DNA of 64,000 nucleotides from Crotophaga sulcirostris (GCA_013397455.1 VYZB01000016.1:3230440-3294439); one strand, 5' to 3'; shown: positions 12,211 to 26,160, numbered from the stretch's first letter. Notes: generated by a model not told the origin, from the letters alone. Numbers and translations: made by a program.

Positions 12211-13161
12211 GCCCAAAATGACAACTTTTAACTTTATTTGTATTGCTTATGTAATTTTAGGATCTCAATAATCGATGGCACATGGTCATGGATTTTTCAT
12301 AATACTGTAGTATGTAGGGAGTCATGCTATGAATTCAGAGATTCTTTGTATTATGTATTAGAACACCGTTATCTGTGGGCTTAACTATTTTCATGGATCT
12401 TACACCCTGACAAACTCAGGCCTTTAATACAATTCATGTTGTTTGCTATTTTGGTTACTAGAAATTGGTATTTCAATATAAGGAAGTGAAAATACAAGTA
12501 GGATTACCTGTAAAATGAGTAAATGATACAAAATGCTTTCTGTTTTGGTTTCCTGTTTCATTTCTTTCTGATGTAGTAATGTGTCTATTTATGTCAAAAT
12601 TGGGAAATAGCAATGTAAAAGAACCTACTTTTGCACTATTTAATCGCTGGTTCTAGATAGAAGTCTTACATTTTTCTCAGATCTGATAGACTTCAGTCTA
12701 ATGGAATAAGTGATAAACCATCTCCTTGATTTCAGTGTTTTGAAAAGTCAGCAAAGTTATGTCCAATGCATATCTTTATTACCTGGCCCTAATCTTGAAG
12801 TTTTTACCTTGCCTGTAATAACAGTGTGTGTCCTTATTGTAATAATTTTTGTCTGCTGCTAGAGTACTAGAATGAATTAGAGCTTGTTTTTCATTTCATT
12901 AGACTTCTATTTGTGCACATTCTGAAATATTTTTCTGTGGTCCCAAGGTGGCATTTCTTAGCTCATTATGTGACAGTGTCTCTATTAAGACATAATTTCT
13001 ACTTGTCCTGCATTTCTGATTCTTAATTCATGGGGAAAAAAGATCATAGACCTTATTGTGGGTATATTTCTTCTTTTTATTTTGTGGAACTATTCTCATT
13101 AGCTGTTGCAATTCAAAGTTTATTCTGCATTAACATTCATGTTGTTTTGACTTCTTAACAG

Positions 13162-13228
13162 GCAATAACTTCGAACTCTAACTTCATGCTTTCGTTGAGA
13201 ATGTAGATCCCACAGCAAGGAAGTAACA
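13162..13228 (+). other. Candidate non-coding exon
   Basis: A 67-base segment lies between a good acceptor (GTTTTGACTTCTTAACAG ending at 13161) and a strong donor (GTAAGT at 13229-13234). All three forward frames contain a stop inside it, so if it is spliced it belongs to a 5' UTR or a long non-coding RNA. It has two CpGs in a CpG-poor neighbourhood. No promoter, polyadenylation context or partner exon could be assigned. Confidence 0.15.
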
Positions 13229-15389
13229 GTAAGTGTTTATGTATGTGTTATAACATTTTCATAAGCCTTTGTAACATTTACTCTACATGTGTTTGGGAAA
13301 GCCAGCTATGGCTGATGAAGAAATGCTACAAGTAGGTTCTCTCAATAGTTCACATGATTCTTCTTAAGAATATTTAGTTATCTTTCGAAAAAAAAGAACC
13401 AAATCAGAGTAAAGGCATCCATTTCAGTTGGCTATTATATATCTTGGTGTTTTCATTGAATTCCATGATTGTGTTTATGAAACAACTTACTGAAGTTATT
13501 AAAATTATTAGAAATTAAAGTGGAAGAGTTTCTGTACCTTTATAAGAAATGTTACAATATTTTAATGGGTAGCAGGAGACCTGGAAAGAAGAAAATTGTT
13601 ATGTTAGAAGGAGGATGAGTGTCAGTGTTCTGAAAGTTTAAACAGAGATATGAAACTAATTCATGATATTTCCAGGTTATTGCATTTGTTTTTTGCAGCT
13701 GGAGTTAAAAATAGCACTGGACATATATCATCAATAATAACTTTTTAACATCTTCATTATCTCCTCATGAAGACACTGTTCTTAATAGCTTCTTTCTTTC
13801 TTTGACTATTCTTCTTAATAACTTTTAACAGCCTCTGTGCAAAATGATGCAACGTGAAATTAATATGCATATTAAGACTTTATAGGCTTTGTAAATAAGC
13901 TTTAAACACACACGTGTTATAGGATTGAATATAAAAGTGCATACCTGTTGCTGTATTTATCACCAAGGGATTGATTTGGGAAGCTTACATATTTTATTAT
14001 TGTCCACTTTGGCTTCAGTTTTCATTAGACATTGGATATGGATTGTTGGAGGGAGACAGGCAGTCTTGCACTGAGAAGCAGTTTGCGGCTAGAGTGTTTC
14101 TGACCTCAGGACGTCATAGCTTGGGGCAGTGTCTGGGCAAGATCATAAACCTAACCCCTGTAGGGTCTGTAACAATCAGTGTTGTTACAAAACTGTATTA
14201 ATAAGACTATTTTCAGTTATTTGTTTCTGAACTTAGTAATGAGTGTCTTTCTGCTTTCCTAAATTCATCTCTACTTGTGAGTTATCAAAATCAGTTATAC
14301 TAATGTTTGATCTCTATAAGACGTGGTACACTGAATTGAAATATTGAACTAATTAAAGCTTTTAATGAAGGAGGTATATTGAGTATTCTTAAATCAACTT
14401 ACTTCCAGCAGTTTTGGTGTATATATAAATTGGTGCAGAGTTTGAATCATTGTTCACTATTCTTTTAAGTAAAGGAAGAGTTGGTGATCTTGCTGGGGGG
14501 GGTGAGACACGCGCTCAGAGGAAGGCTTTAATTTGCAAGATGAAAATCTTTGGTTGATGTAGGATGCAGCATCTGGGGAATCACTTCATAACCTTTACTG
14601 CTTCAATTTATTTTTTTATAGGGATTTTATTAGAGTTTTTTTATTTATTGGTAGTGGTCTGTTGTACTTTAAAGCAGCAGACAACTTTTGAAGGTTTCTG
14701 TATAAACATTTGCATTTGCAAACTAAATCCGTCCTATCATCACAATTTTGTTTAAACTTGCTTACCCATGGCAGTGTAGTCTATGTGGGGGAAAAAAAGG
14801 TCTTTACGCATCACATTACACTGTTTTTTGAAATATGCTGAGGGTGTTCAGGTTTTATTTTGATTTTTAATTTGTGCAATTGAAATTAAACTGGGGGTGG
14901 TAGGAACAAAAACTTACCATAACTCATTGCTCAAGCTGTTGAGCCTCTTTTGAAGAAAATCTTATACTTGAATTGTGGAAAAATTAATAGGAAGAATTAG
15001 GCTTTCATTTTAGAGCTTTGTGATAAACTGTTTGTTTTTCTTTTTCCTTGAATACCAGCTTTTATTTTTAGCTGGACAGTATGCTTGTCCCCACATGGTA
15101 TAATATTATGAAGCCAAGGCATATCACTTGCCTCTCAACTAAGCAGTGAAGAATGTCAAAGAAAAAAATACCTGTTAGATGCTGAGATGATACTTTGTTC
15201 TAATATAGAGGCTAATGAATTTTAAAGGCGCTCAGGAGATGCTTAAGAGACATGAATAGGTCTTGAATAGGAAGATACATTTTTTGCTTAATCAATTGCA
15301 GTTCTATCACTTGGATAAAAAAGGAGGGCTTCATTGCTTTCCTAAATGTAATGCTGAAATATTTTTGCTTCACTATCAGTAAAGAATTC

Positions 15390-15402
15390 TTTTTTTTTTT
15401 TT
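15390..15402. repeat. T13 homopolymer
   Basis: Thirteen consecutive T on the plus strand, followed by AAAA. It is a simple tract with no attached SINE or processed pseudogene that I can recognise. Confidence 0.8.
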
Positions 15403-17876
15403 AAAAGGCTATTATGTGTAAATGTTTTTAGGTGACTTCTCAGGAATATATTCTAATGTCCAACACTCACACGAAAATAATAGATAGTGAAGTAACTCTG
15501 TCCCCTTCTTCTTTCCTCAATTCTTAATACATCTAGAGGCGCAAGCATAGTTTACTCTGAAAGCTCAGCTATTTAATCCGTGGTGCTTAAAGACAACCTT
15601 TGAGGATTGCTTCCCTGACTAGTGGTGACTTCTTTTTGCGTTTTCTGTGTACAGCTGTATTTCTTGCCTGTGTAGAAATAACTCATGACTTGTAGGAGAT
15701 GAAAAGCAGCAGGGAGCCCATTATTTGACCATCTCTTTAAATTGCCATTCTTATGCATACTCATTTCACTGCAGAAAGCTGATTAGTAGAAGAAATGTTG
15801 CATTTTCAATATGTTACACAGTACTGTAAATAGTTGGTTTTGATTGAATTAGTAGACTTATATTCAAATATGAAGGGAAAGCAATAGATTATGCTTGTAA
15901 TCAAAGTCTCTAAAAATAAGTGTTTCTAGATGCCTTCTTGAAAGTTTGATCAATGAAAGTATAATAATAAAAATAAAAATGTAAGTTTAAAATATTTGAA
16001 TAGATAAATTCACTATATCGCCTAGAAAGGAAAACGGGCAAAGGCAGAATTTGCACTGAAGGTGCCATCCACCATTGTTGCATTATGCTAGTAAAATTAA
16101 TCTTAAGTAAACTTTTTATTTCTTCTTGTATCTTCTGTGTTGTGAAGTTCTGGTTACTGTGAACTTTATAATGGCTTTTGTTACAACTTTTTCTTTACTG
16201 GTAGGTAAACTTACCAGTTGTGTTTGGGTTTGGTTTGTTGGTTTGTTTTTTTTTCCCCCTCTCTCTAGTGATTTGATAGGTTATCTTTGGTAAAATGTGG
16301 AAAGAGCTCTCCACATTCTCAACTCTTCTTGGATCTGAAGGAGGAAAATTGTGTAGGATTTAGTTTGGGTTTTCATAGTACATATTTGATTACTCATAAG
16401 AAATGGCAAAGATTGTAATTTCATGCATGAAGAACTAACATTTATGTATGTCAAGATGTTGACATAATGTGCTTCTCCCTTAAAGGAAACTGGAAAATAT
16501 TATAGTTGTCTGCTTCTACAGAATGTCTTTTCCCTCTCCCATAATAACCCATCTATTCATGGTGCTTGTACAGTTCAAAAGCCTGTTTTTACAGGTAGGC
16601 CCAGATTGCAGAAATGTAGGTCTTAAAAGCAACATTGCTATATTTAAATACAAACTGTTGAAATAATTCTAAATTAAGTCATTTTGGAGACATCACTTTT
16701 ATTTTACATTGAGATGTAATTAGTATACTCCAATTCACATAGATGAGGCTCTCGTAGAGCAAAAACTGAAAAAGAGCCTGTCATGCTATTCAACTAGATG
16801 AGCTTTGAGATAAACACACGATGTGTGTGGATCTGGGGGTTTTAGCTTTTTTTTGCATAAAAGAAGCATTGTTAGCATGGAATCAAAATGATGATAGTCT
16901 GGGAGACATACTTTCAAGGGTAACTTTCACAAATGAGGGTCATAACTAAAAGCTCTTCAACTAGCACAAAACACATTAAACTGGAAGAACAAACAAAAAG
17001 CTGGCATTGGCAGATCAAAGAAAATGAAAGCATAAAAGATACTCTTAGAAGAACAGTTGGCCTAAATATCAGAACTGTAGTAATATATTTTCTGTCTCAT
17101 TCTACTCTGTTTTACCACTTTCATGTATACCTTGATTATTTTAGCCACTCGTATTGTTTCCTTCAAAAAGTTGCTCATTTGCTGCCTGGAATTTAATGCA
17201 ATAGTAAGTGTTTAGACTTATGAGAAGAGGCGTATATTCTTGTTTCAAGATAAAGTATTATCAGTCTTAGGAGAATTAATTGAGTTCATGTTCTAAGGGG
17301 AATAAACATTTTAGCTGATTCTCTTACTTGTTCAGATAACTCTGGCAAAGGTAAATTAAACATTGAGGACTGCATCTGGCGTATATAAAACGTAAACACA
17401 CACAGAGGCACATGGACTTTAGCATATGATAACTATAGAAACTATATATAAAATATCTTCCTGTTTACCAATAGTGCATTTGTACAGATCAGTTGCAACA
17501 TGCATTTTCATATCATTAGTGACTTAAAACGTTTGCAGATGTAGGTGCTTCTGGACTAGCTGATGACCATCTCTGGCCTGAAGACTGAATCAGATCTGTG
17601 AACCCATAGATCATTCTTTACTACCTTCTTTTTTGTTCCCAAACTGAAATACTTTCAAATAGAAAGGGAACCAATGAGAGACTAGATGAATTGTTCTTGC
17701 AGCTGATTCTTTTGGAAGGCCTTTTCACTTTTGTTTTCATTTGACTGAAAGTAAGTCCATTCTATAAGCAAAATAGTCCACTGGGTAGGCACTTCTGTGT
17801 CTTTTCACGTTTTGATAAATATACATGTTTAACTTGTGATTCAACTGGCATTCTGCGTGTGACTTGGGCTAGATGT

Positions 17877-17918
17877 CAACCCTCTCGTTAGGTGCAAGTG
17901 TCATAGGTGAGAGGGTTG
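17877..17918. repeat. Inverted repeat with perfect 10-base arms
   Basis: CAACCCTCTC at 17877-17886 is the exact reverse complement of GAGAGGGTTG at 17909-17918. The loop is 22 bases. The arms are G+C-richer than the surroundings, so the stem would be fairly stable. Pairing does not extend clearly outside the arms. Confidence 0.6.
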
Positions 17919-19031
17919 TCCTATGGTTTGATTGTTAGAACTGCCTTTCTGATCATATAGGAGACAGGGGGTCAGGCTTGAGGTTTTAAAGTGCCTCTGA
18001 GACTGTATGTCTTGGTGCTGACTAGGGCTGAGCAGACTGTCACTATGCCTAGGAAGAGAATGTTTTCGTGATTAGGGGAGAAAGAGTTCCTCCATTATAA
18101 GAAAAACTGCATCAAATAGACTGAAGTGAAATATAATTAATTTGGGTTTTTTATCTTGAAATAAAATGAAATTAAACTACCACAGAGCTTTGGATAGCAA
18201 TTAAAAATCTTGGTGAGTGCCTAGAGTTTTAGTAGAGATATAGCAGGAGGAAAAATAACTAGTCTCTAAACCATGTATGTAAATAATAATAGTCATATCT
18301 TGAATATTCTTGCTTACAGCTTTATATATAAGGTGATTTGCTATTACAAATTAACTCATTCTAGTTTAGCATAAAATATTATCTACCTCTTATTGTAGTA
18401 ATGAAGAGACCACTGCTGGTTGAAAAACTGAATGGAATGCTCACAAAGCATAGTATAAAATTTGAAATTAACATCAATTTTTGTTTTCATTCCATGTGCT
18501 GATTAGCATAAAAGAAACTGTCTAGGAACTGTGAGGTAATTAGCACACAAAACCCCACCCACTTTCAGTTCAGGAAAGACTCTAAATGAAAATGGCTGGT
18601 GGGAAAGCACTGAAGCAAGGGTGATATGTGTTTATGCACTTCCCAGGCATCTATTTTGGGCCAAATTCAGGAGAACGGGGAATAATTTGCTGGACAAGGC
18701 AGACCTTTGATTCACTGCACATGAATATCACTGCAGGGGGGGAAAAAAGAATCATTATTCCTGATTGCTGTAGTAAAAATACATTTTAATTACTGCTTCC
18801 CTTCTGGAAGCCCTTTGTTGTAGAGTGACAATTATAGGAATGATGCTACAGTGTGTGTTGTCATTTCCAACACTCAGCTGTTAACCACAATGTTGAGTTT
18901 AATTATGAGATTTTGATCTTTACAGATCATCTGATAGTACTTTCCCTCAAACATCCCAATAGGTGTATGCAAAATGAGCTACAATTTTCCCCCTTTTTCT
19001 AAGTGGAGAATATTTTTATGACCTTAATCTG

Positions 19032-19115
19032 TTGGAGTGCCCCAGGGGTGGCAGACGGGGGTGGACACACATGGGTTTCTGGTGGAGTGCACCCAGGGGG
19101 GGAACACATGGGTTA
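19032..19115 (+). repeat. Imperfect tandem duplication, G-rich
   Basis: Two adjacent units share GGAGTGC, then CCAGGGG, then ACACATGGGTT in the same order. The first unit covers 19034-19077 and the second 19084-19114, with an internal block present in the first (around GGCAGACGGGGGTGG) and missing in the second. The unit is G-rich in an A+T-rich neighbourhood, so it may be the remnant of a minisatellite. Confidence 0.6.
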
Positions 19116-19312
19116 TGTATCAAATGGAGAGAGAGACTTACTGAATCAGAATGCCATAAAGGCTAGTTGACTTAATATTGTGTAGTACAAAGAACGAGAT
19201 GGGAAATACAAAACAGTGGCTTTGCCTAGAGAGCTCCTAGCACTTGTTCTGTGACAAAGTCCTTAACTTCGCTAGGAAGCACGAGTAAATGCCCTGCAGT
19301 CACTAGAGGCTG

Positions 19313-19337
19313 ATTTTTATTTTATTTTATTTTTTTA
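19313..19337 (+). repeat. TTTTA-type simple repeat
   Basis: About three to four copies of a TTTTA pentamer followed by a run of T. This is a short low-complexity tract. Confidence 0.7.
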
Positions 19338-20536
19338 AGCAAATCAGTTCAATACCAGGACTTTTTAGAAACTATAACTTTCTCTATTGTTAGTAACAGG
19401 AAATACTACTTATGTAGTGTTCAAATGTGTGGGATATCCTTGTTCATAGTGTGTAACCTAATAATTTTAAAGATAACCTCAGCAAATATGCAATATGCAA
19501 TTCTGGTGATTAGTGTAACATATACCATAATAAAAAATAAATCAGCATAATGCTGCCTCAGCATTTCAAAGAGCCCTCATCATTACTAGGACCACAAAGG
19601 GGAGCATAAAGTGTGGAGAAGGTAATTAGAATGACCTTGCATTACCAAACTGGTAAGTGGTACTGGATCTTTGTCCACAAGTAATGGAATTTTTCCTTAA
19701 GATGCTGCTTATCAACAGCATAAACATACAGATATCAATGAAAACTAATTTGAATTACCTACACGTGAAGGTAAATGACAATCTAAGTAGAACTTATAAT
19801 TTCCAAAAGCATTTCAGTTTTAACTGAGCTGTGTTTTATTTTCTTGTTCTTATTTTCATTGTCTTTAAGCTTTTAGCACGCTAAAATTGTTTTTAGAATA
19901 TTCCTTAATTATTAGTAAGTTGACAATATTTTTATGTTGTTGTTGGTTTAAATCAGATACTATGCCTTCTTTAACAGTTAATGGCTGGTTTGAGGTTACC
20001 TGAAAACTTCTACAGAGGTAACACTAGATGTTAGATTGTCTTTAAAATAGATTATTTGTTAATATACATAATCTACAAATGCTTGTTTGCTTCTTAGTTT
20101 GCAATTTTGTTTTAGAGTTAAGGGAAACAAATAAGAAATATTAGAAAAGCAAGGCTGCAGAATGTTGACAGTCTTCTGAAGTATATGTAGAGGAACTGTA
20201 ATTTTAGCTGAGCATTGAGAGATGTGTTTCCTTTTTCCAGTATTTTTGCCAGTGACTCTTACCGTAACTACAGTAAACTAACCTGAAATCACCGTAAGAC
20301 AGTCTACTCAGAATATGCCAACTTCTCTGTAAGCAACCTTGGGACATAAATCTTTAACTTTTGCCACTATGAAATTACTGCATCAACATTTACACAGGAT
20401 ATGAAGCGATGTAATATTTGTATTATACCTTACAGTTTCAACATTATCAATCAACTTACCTGTGAACCAGATTCACCTTGTATCTTAGGATAGGTTTGGT
20501 GTGCTGGTTTTCAGGTTTCATTGGTTTTGGGTTTTT

Positions 20537-20573
20537 TTTGTTTAAACTTCTGGTTCCTTTGTTTAAACTTCTG
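20537..20573 (+). repeat. Direct repeat of 16 bases, period 21
   Basis: TTTGTTTAAACTTCTG occurs at 20537-20552 and again, unchanged, at 20558-20573. It is a local duplication in T-rich sequence; identity over 16 bases suggests it is recent or was made by slippage. Confidence 0.75.
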
Positions 20574-22780
20574 TTTGTGTGTTGGCTCAGTTCTTTTAAT
20601 ATGTTAATCTTCTAAAGAACAACTGGACTTTTTGATTAAAGAATGTGGTGTAAATTTGTCGTAAGATAATTGTCTAAATGAAAATTGATATGACCTCTGG
20701 TGTGGGATTTTGAAAATTAAACTGAGCACAATGGGTTAGATAGACAGTTTTCTTGCTTTTGTTACTTTCTCTTCATGAAAACGAATTCATGTTAGCCCTC
20801 TTCCTACCTGTATTCCACAGTCTTTGTGGAAATGGTGTATCTGCAATGCAATACCTAACGTGTGCTTTTATTGTACAACTGTCTGCTTTATACCCACGAG
20901 CTTTTAGTATTTTTTAAATGTTGAATAATAAGCTACTTCACCTCTTTCTGTTGTGAAGAAGATCCATGTATTCCAAGTAACAGAAATATTATTGGAGTGG
21001 GAAAACTACTAACAAACTCCCAAAATATTTCAATGCTAAACAACAGGAGTTACCAAGGATGGAAAGGTGCTTCAGCTTCACAGAAGGAAAAACTAATTGT
21101 CAGACAGAGGGGATGAGATCTCAGGAGACAAAGATGTTGCTAAGGGCAAAATTTTCACCCCAAGGGTATGTAATTCTGTGGAGGATTAATGTAAAAAGCT
21201 CATAATTGAGGCAGCGTTAACTGTTTCAGTAGTTATCAAAATATGAATGACTGGGAAGATTTCTTTGCAAGGGATTTTGTTGCTATCTGACGATGATTTC
21301 AATGTCCCAGTTTAAACAGGCTCCACTGATGGAATTAAAAAACAAAGAAATACTGTAGGCTTTTTGCATAAACTAAATACAAAACCTACTGAAATATGAG
21401 GTCCCTGTCACAAGGTGATTTGATCCTATGAGCTGGTAGTTTACAGGGAAAATAAAAGTTTAGCAAACTGCTTTGCTTTTCATTTGCAAATAGTTATTGA
21501 GAAAATGCTTCATTTTGACAGTCTTCTGATTTTATGCTGAATGGAATGTTCAGTTGGGATTTATCTTCCAGTTTAAAAGATTTAAAGGCTTGCTGGAAAA
21601 AATCAGAACTAAACAAACCCCACTCACTAGAGAATTAAATAAGTCTGTTTTAGATAAATCAAAAAGTAATGTGTAGGTATCTCATTTTGACTATTTCAAG
21701 TTCCATTACACATCCACTGCAGTTATCTTTGTTTCATACATCTTACCGGTCATTTGGTGTGCTGAACAGGAAAATTTATCATTTGTACGTCCCTAACCTA
21801 AAACCTGTTTATGAGGAGAGAGTGACGTTTGCAATACACCAAATGTAGGGCTGTTCTCAAAGATGTCAAGAAACTATTGTGAATTTTTATTTTCAACAAT
21901 TTAAGTGGACATGTCTAGGCTTGTAAGTGATGTATAGAGCAATGTGCTTTTCCATCATTATGGTGAACAAGGTGGCATTATAGTTTGTCAAGGCAGAGGA
22001 TTTATATAGATAAAGACCATCGCAAGATGGTGGTAGAATCTGAAGGGGAACCACTCCTGTTGGTGGTCAGCACCTCTTAACTGGGACTTGTCCTCATTTT
22101 CATCATTGTTCTTTTAGCTGCTGATGTACACTATTAGTTATTGCACCATCTTACATGATTGTGGAGGCTCAACCAGCAAAATAGTCCTTAAATTGCTTCA
22201 ACTATGATCTGAACCCCTATTAAAACATTCCTGAGTACATTTCCCTGCTTCACGATCTCTTGTGTTGAATTTTACAAAAGTACAGGGACTCATGCAAAGT
22301 CTAGTGGATTAATTAAGAAGTCTGTGATGAACAAAATGTCAGTGTTTAAATAGATTTGATTTTAATATCTTAGATTTTTGCGAAACATATATACAAGGGA
22401 TAATTCCCCAAACGAACAAATTTATTTTTTCTTCACTGTGTATAGACTTCTACTTTTACTTAAAACTGAGAAGTTAATTTTTTTCTACTATTTAAATGTA
22501 AGTTTCTTTTAAAGACAAGTTGGAAGAAAAGCAGTGACTCAATTTGAACGAAGTATTTTTAAAAGCATTTCAAATTTCCAGGCTGCTAGTGTTCTAGTAC
22601 CTGAAGGAAGGAGGTATGGCTATTATTCAGTGAGAAGCAAACTGCAAAATCAGGTGCCTACACCTGTAAATAGAGGAAGAAATATGTTATCACCTAAACT
22701 CGAAATACTGTAAGGCAAGTATTATAAAGGTTAGTACAGATGCAACATAGATCTCTTCCAGGTGTGTTCTGTACCACAAT

Positions 22781-22796
22781 TTTATATATATATAAA
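22781..22796. repeat. TA repeat forming a perfect palindrome
   Basis: TTTATATATATATAAA is self-complementary over 16 bases. It is a short TA microsatellite that could extrude as a cruciform or serve as a TATA-like sequence by chance. Confidence 0.75.
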
Positions 22797-25700
22797 AAAG
22801 TGGTTCTAGATTATACTAATCAGTTGTCTGAAGCAAGTCTTGGGGTCTTTTCCTCTAAAATCAGGAAACTGCTTTTTTTTATTTCTTAAGTCTCAAGCTT
22901 TAAAAATCATCTGCATTCCATACTTGGCTACTTCTGTGTCATGTTTATTACAGAAGATTAAGTGTATCCTTTTGTAATTGTTTGACGCATTCAAGGATTT
23001 CCAACAATCACTCCACTATACTAGGAGGAATGTCTTGCAATGTAGCACACTCAAACAAGCATGACAAGAAATATTTTCCAAGACAATTCAAAGCTACATT
23101 CAGGTGAGAAAACTAGAGGTATGATACAGTACAGTTGTTTCTCAAGGGTGGAGAACTTTTTTTCTTTATCAGCTGAAGTGTTCTGGGGATCTTAGGGTAA
23201 CTATATACTAGTAGAAACAATTCAAGGAGCAATGAGGCATATGCTTATAAATAATTGCTGTCTCAGTTTTAAATTATTTCGCAAAAATCCCCACAGGAGT
23301 CATATAACTGCTGTTAGTTTTAATATGGAAGTGGTCCTTCCTAAGGAAAATTTTGTAAGTATGGATAATTTAAACTTCTGCTCTCTATTACTGGCTGGTT
23401 TTGAACACAAGTTTTCAAGGTTGTTTTTTTTATTGTCTCAAAAGATTCCAAGCGGATATGACAAAAAAATGAGACAATTCGTATGAATTAATTTGTGTAG
23501 TATCTTAGTTTTCTTTTCCTTGCATTTATTGTCGCTTCTTTCTGATGTGCAGCGAACTCTGAAAATGTGATCTATAGGTGGATGGGGTGGTGGTGAGGAA
23601 GTGGTTATTCTAGAAACCTACAGCTTCTTTCTGAATGCTGTAAGGAATACAAGGGGAACTGGCAAAATCCCTATGATCAGTAAAAGCATTTTATCAGAAC
23701 AATTTCACATGGATCTATATAAAGATTCGTCACATTAAAGCATAGTCTGACTATCTCCTCCATAAGATCAATTATGTTCTCTGTCCACAGCTCTCTAATG
23801 CAGAGTTTGGTATGGCAGTGCTGCAACATGGTCATTTTGAAAAAGAGGAGAAATACGGAGAGACTGAGCTTTACTCAGTCTCTTTCATTGTGTAGCAGGT
23901 CTGCCACTGGTCTTCTATCCATTGCTATTCAGAATTCACTGAAGTCTTTTATTCCTCCTTTTTGCTTTAGAAGTGACTCCAGGACTTACAGTGAATATCT
24001 CAACCCAGCACAGAGTTTTCCTCTTTCACTTACTTCTCTCATCCATGCAGCAGCTGTGTTGCTTGAGAATGTCTGGGATTTACAGGAAGTCCGTCTTTTC
24101 CTTTAGAGACTGCACTAATAAAAACATGAAATATGAAAAAACTCAGTATTTTTGTCTGTCAAGGAAGATTTTCAAAGATTATGTATTCTGAAACTAAAGT
24201 GGTCTCAACATACTGGAGATGAGTTGTTATACAAGATTGATTGATTTTTGGAAAATATTCAAAGCTTGCAAGACTATATTGTATTTTAAAATTTGTGACT
24301 CTTTGCAAGCCAAGGTAAGCTTAGGAATTCTCTTCATTAAAATATACTCACTTCATGTGATTTGCTTAATAATAGATTGTGCACATTTTCTGATCACTTT
24401 CTTAAAACTTAATTGGACTTAAAAACTTATTCCACAAAATTTGTCTTAAATGTGGTTTGTGTTATGCTTGTTAAAGTAAGAATATATAAGTAGGAGCACA
24501 GAAGTGTTGCTAAATTCCAAATATTCAAAGTGAGAACAATCAACAGGTAAATTATTGAGCTGTCAGATTAAATGAAGCTGAATATTTTTAAGTCATTCAC
24601 ATGCAGATTGTTATAAAAGGCACAGATTCTGCATTAGCATAAATCAGGAGCTCAAGTTAGTGCTCATTTCTTTTCGAAAGAACAATAAGAACTATTTTTC
24701 ATAACTTAGTTATGCAAGGGTGTTAGGCTGATTCTCTTTTTTGACAATGCAACAATTTCTGGAGAAACATCTGTTATTTTCATACTTTTCATATATTCAT
24801 TTTCTTAGTCATTAATCTACATGAAAATACGTCTTAATGGTTATACATATTGTAGTAATATTCATTTTGCAAAGTAAAACTTAAAACCTTGTTAACATTT
24901 CTTTTTGTTGAGAAATTAAATAGTTAATAATGCTGACAAGTTGTCTTTATAAGTGAAATATCCTCACTTAGAGTTGAATGCAACTCTTCACATCTCAGAA
25001 CTATTACGCCTTGCTTCCTACAGAGCAACTTTTGTATTTGTTTTAAGAATTTTGTCGATGTGAAGGAGGAGTCTAAACAAACAGTCAGAGTGAGGTGATT
25101 TTTAAAAAAATATGGAAAATATTTAAATGTTTGAGAAACGCTAGAATTATGGGCTAATTGATGCAGATTACTTCAGAATTCTGCTGATAAGAGATTGAGT
25201 CACTTTCCTTGGTGTAACAACATAGGATGCTTCTTTCTGTAGCATATGTCATCCTTAGGGGTCAGGGGGAAGAAGTCCTAATTTTATTAAAAATGGAGCT
25301 ACTGAAAATAGCCTAGGTAATGCTAGACTGAGGTCCGACTTACCCTCTGTGGGTAGCAAGAGTATTTCCACTAATGCAAAGTACATTGCTTAATGTACAG
25401 TGGAGTTAATTCAGACATGTAGTGTTATTCCTTAAAACAGTCACTCTTGTAATTGCTCTTCCTGATTTTTTTCTTTTTTTTTTTCTTTTTGCCATGCAGT
25501 TCCCTATGTGTATGCTGCCAATGTCCCATTTTCTCTAGCAAGTGAAGGATTTGGGGTTTCATGAGTTTATTGATCTCTGATACAAAACAATACTTTTAAA
25601 CAAAAGAAAAAAAATCCTTTTTTTTTTTTCTAATCCAGACTGTGTCCATGGTATGTGTTGTATCAGATGGGTTTCATCTTAGTAAGATGCTTCACATCAG

Positions 25701-26045
25701 AGGTGGGCAGAATCCTTCAAGGAGCCCTGCGTTCCATGTCTGAAGCAAGTTAATTGGTATAAAAACAAGTCCTCAGTGAAGAAAGCTAAATGACCAGCAT
25801 CAAAGACACTATTTTGTGTGAACTTGTAGTGTTTATGTGTACTAAAAAAATGCACAGAAAACACCAATTCAGCCTTTTTATACAGTATTTCAAAGACAGG
25901 TATATGAAGACTTTTATTCCTTGGGTTTTTTTCCTCCCTGATTCTTTACTTTCCAAAGTCAAAAAAAAATAATTTCACCTTAAAGATGAGGATATAATAG
26001 CACTCTGTTTTTAGAGACTTAGATCTATACTTACCACTGTAGATG

Positions 26046-26061
26046 CAATCAATCAATCAAT
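26046..26061 (+). repeat. CAAT tetranucleotide microsatellite, four copies
   Basis: Four perfect copies of CAAT in a row. It is short, but such tracts can vary between individuals. Confidence 0.8.
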
Positions 26062-26160
26062 GTATGATAACCAAATGAGCTGCAACATTTAGGCTACTGT
26101 AGTAGGTGTTGTGGACATGCCTAAGAGAGGTTTCTGTTGGACAGAAAAGTGCATTATATA

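Larger units (their letters stand above)
8831..18500. other. Unique A+T-rich DNA with a few exon-like and hairpin segments
   Basis: No gene can be supported with confidence. Four small features are listed separately: an exon-like minus-strand segment (9909-10011), an AT-rich hairpin (12156-12210), a splice-flanked non-coding segment (13162-13228) and a hairpin with 10-base arms (17877-17918). A T13 run lies at 15390-15402. An A/C-rich tract lies at 11371-11420. Open frames such as 13971-14201 and 16933-17196 have no recognisable signature. Confidence 0.6.

Noticed and set aside
17140..17202. An exon-like segment between TTATTTTAG and a GTAAGT donor
   Set aside because: The acceptor tract is weak and the base before the donor is unfavourable. 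It shows how easily such patterns arise in this sequence, and I used it to keep confidence low for the other exon candidates.
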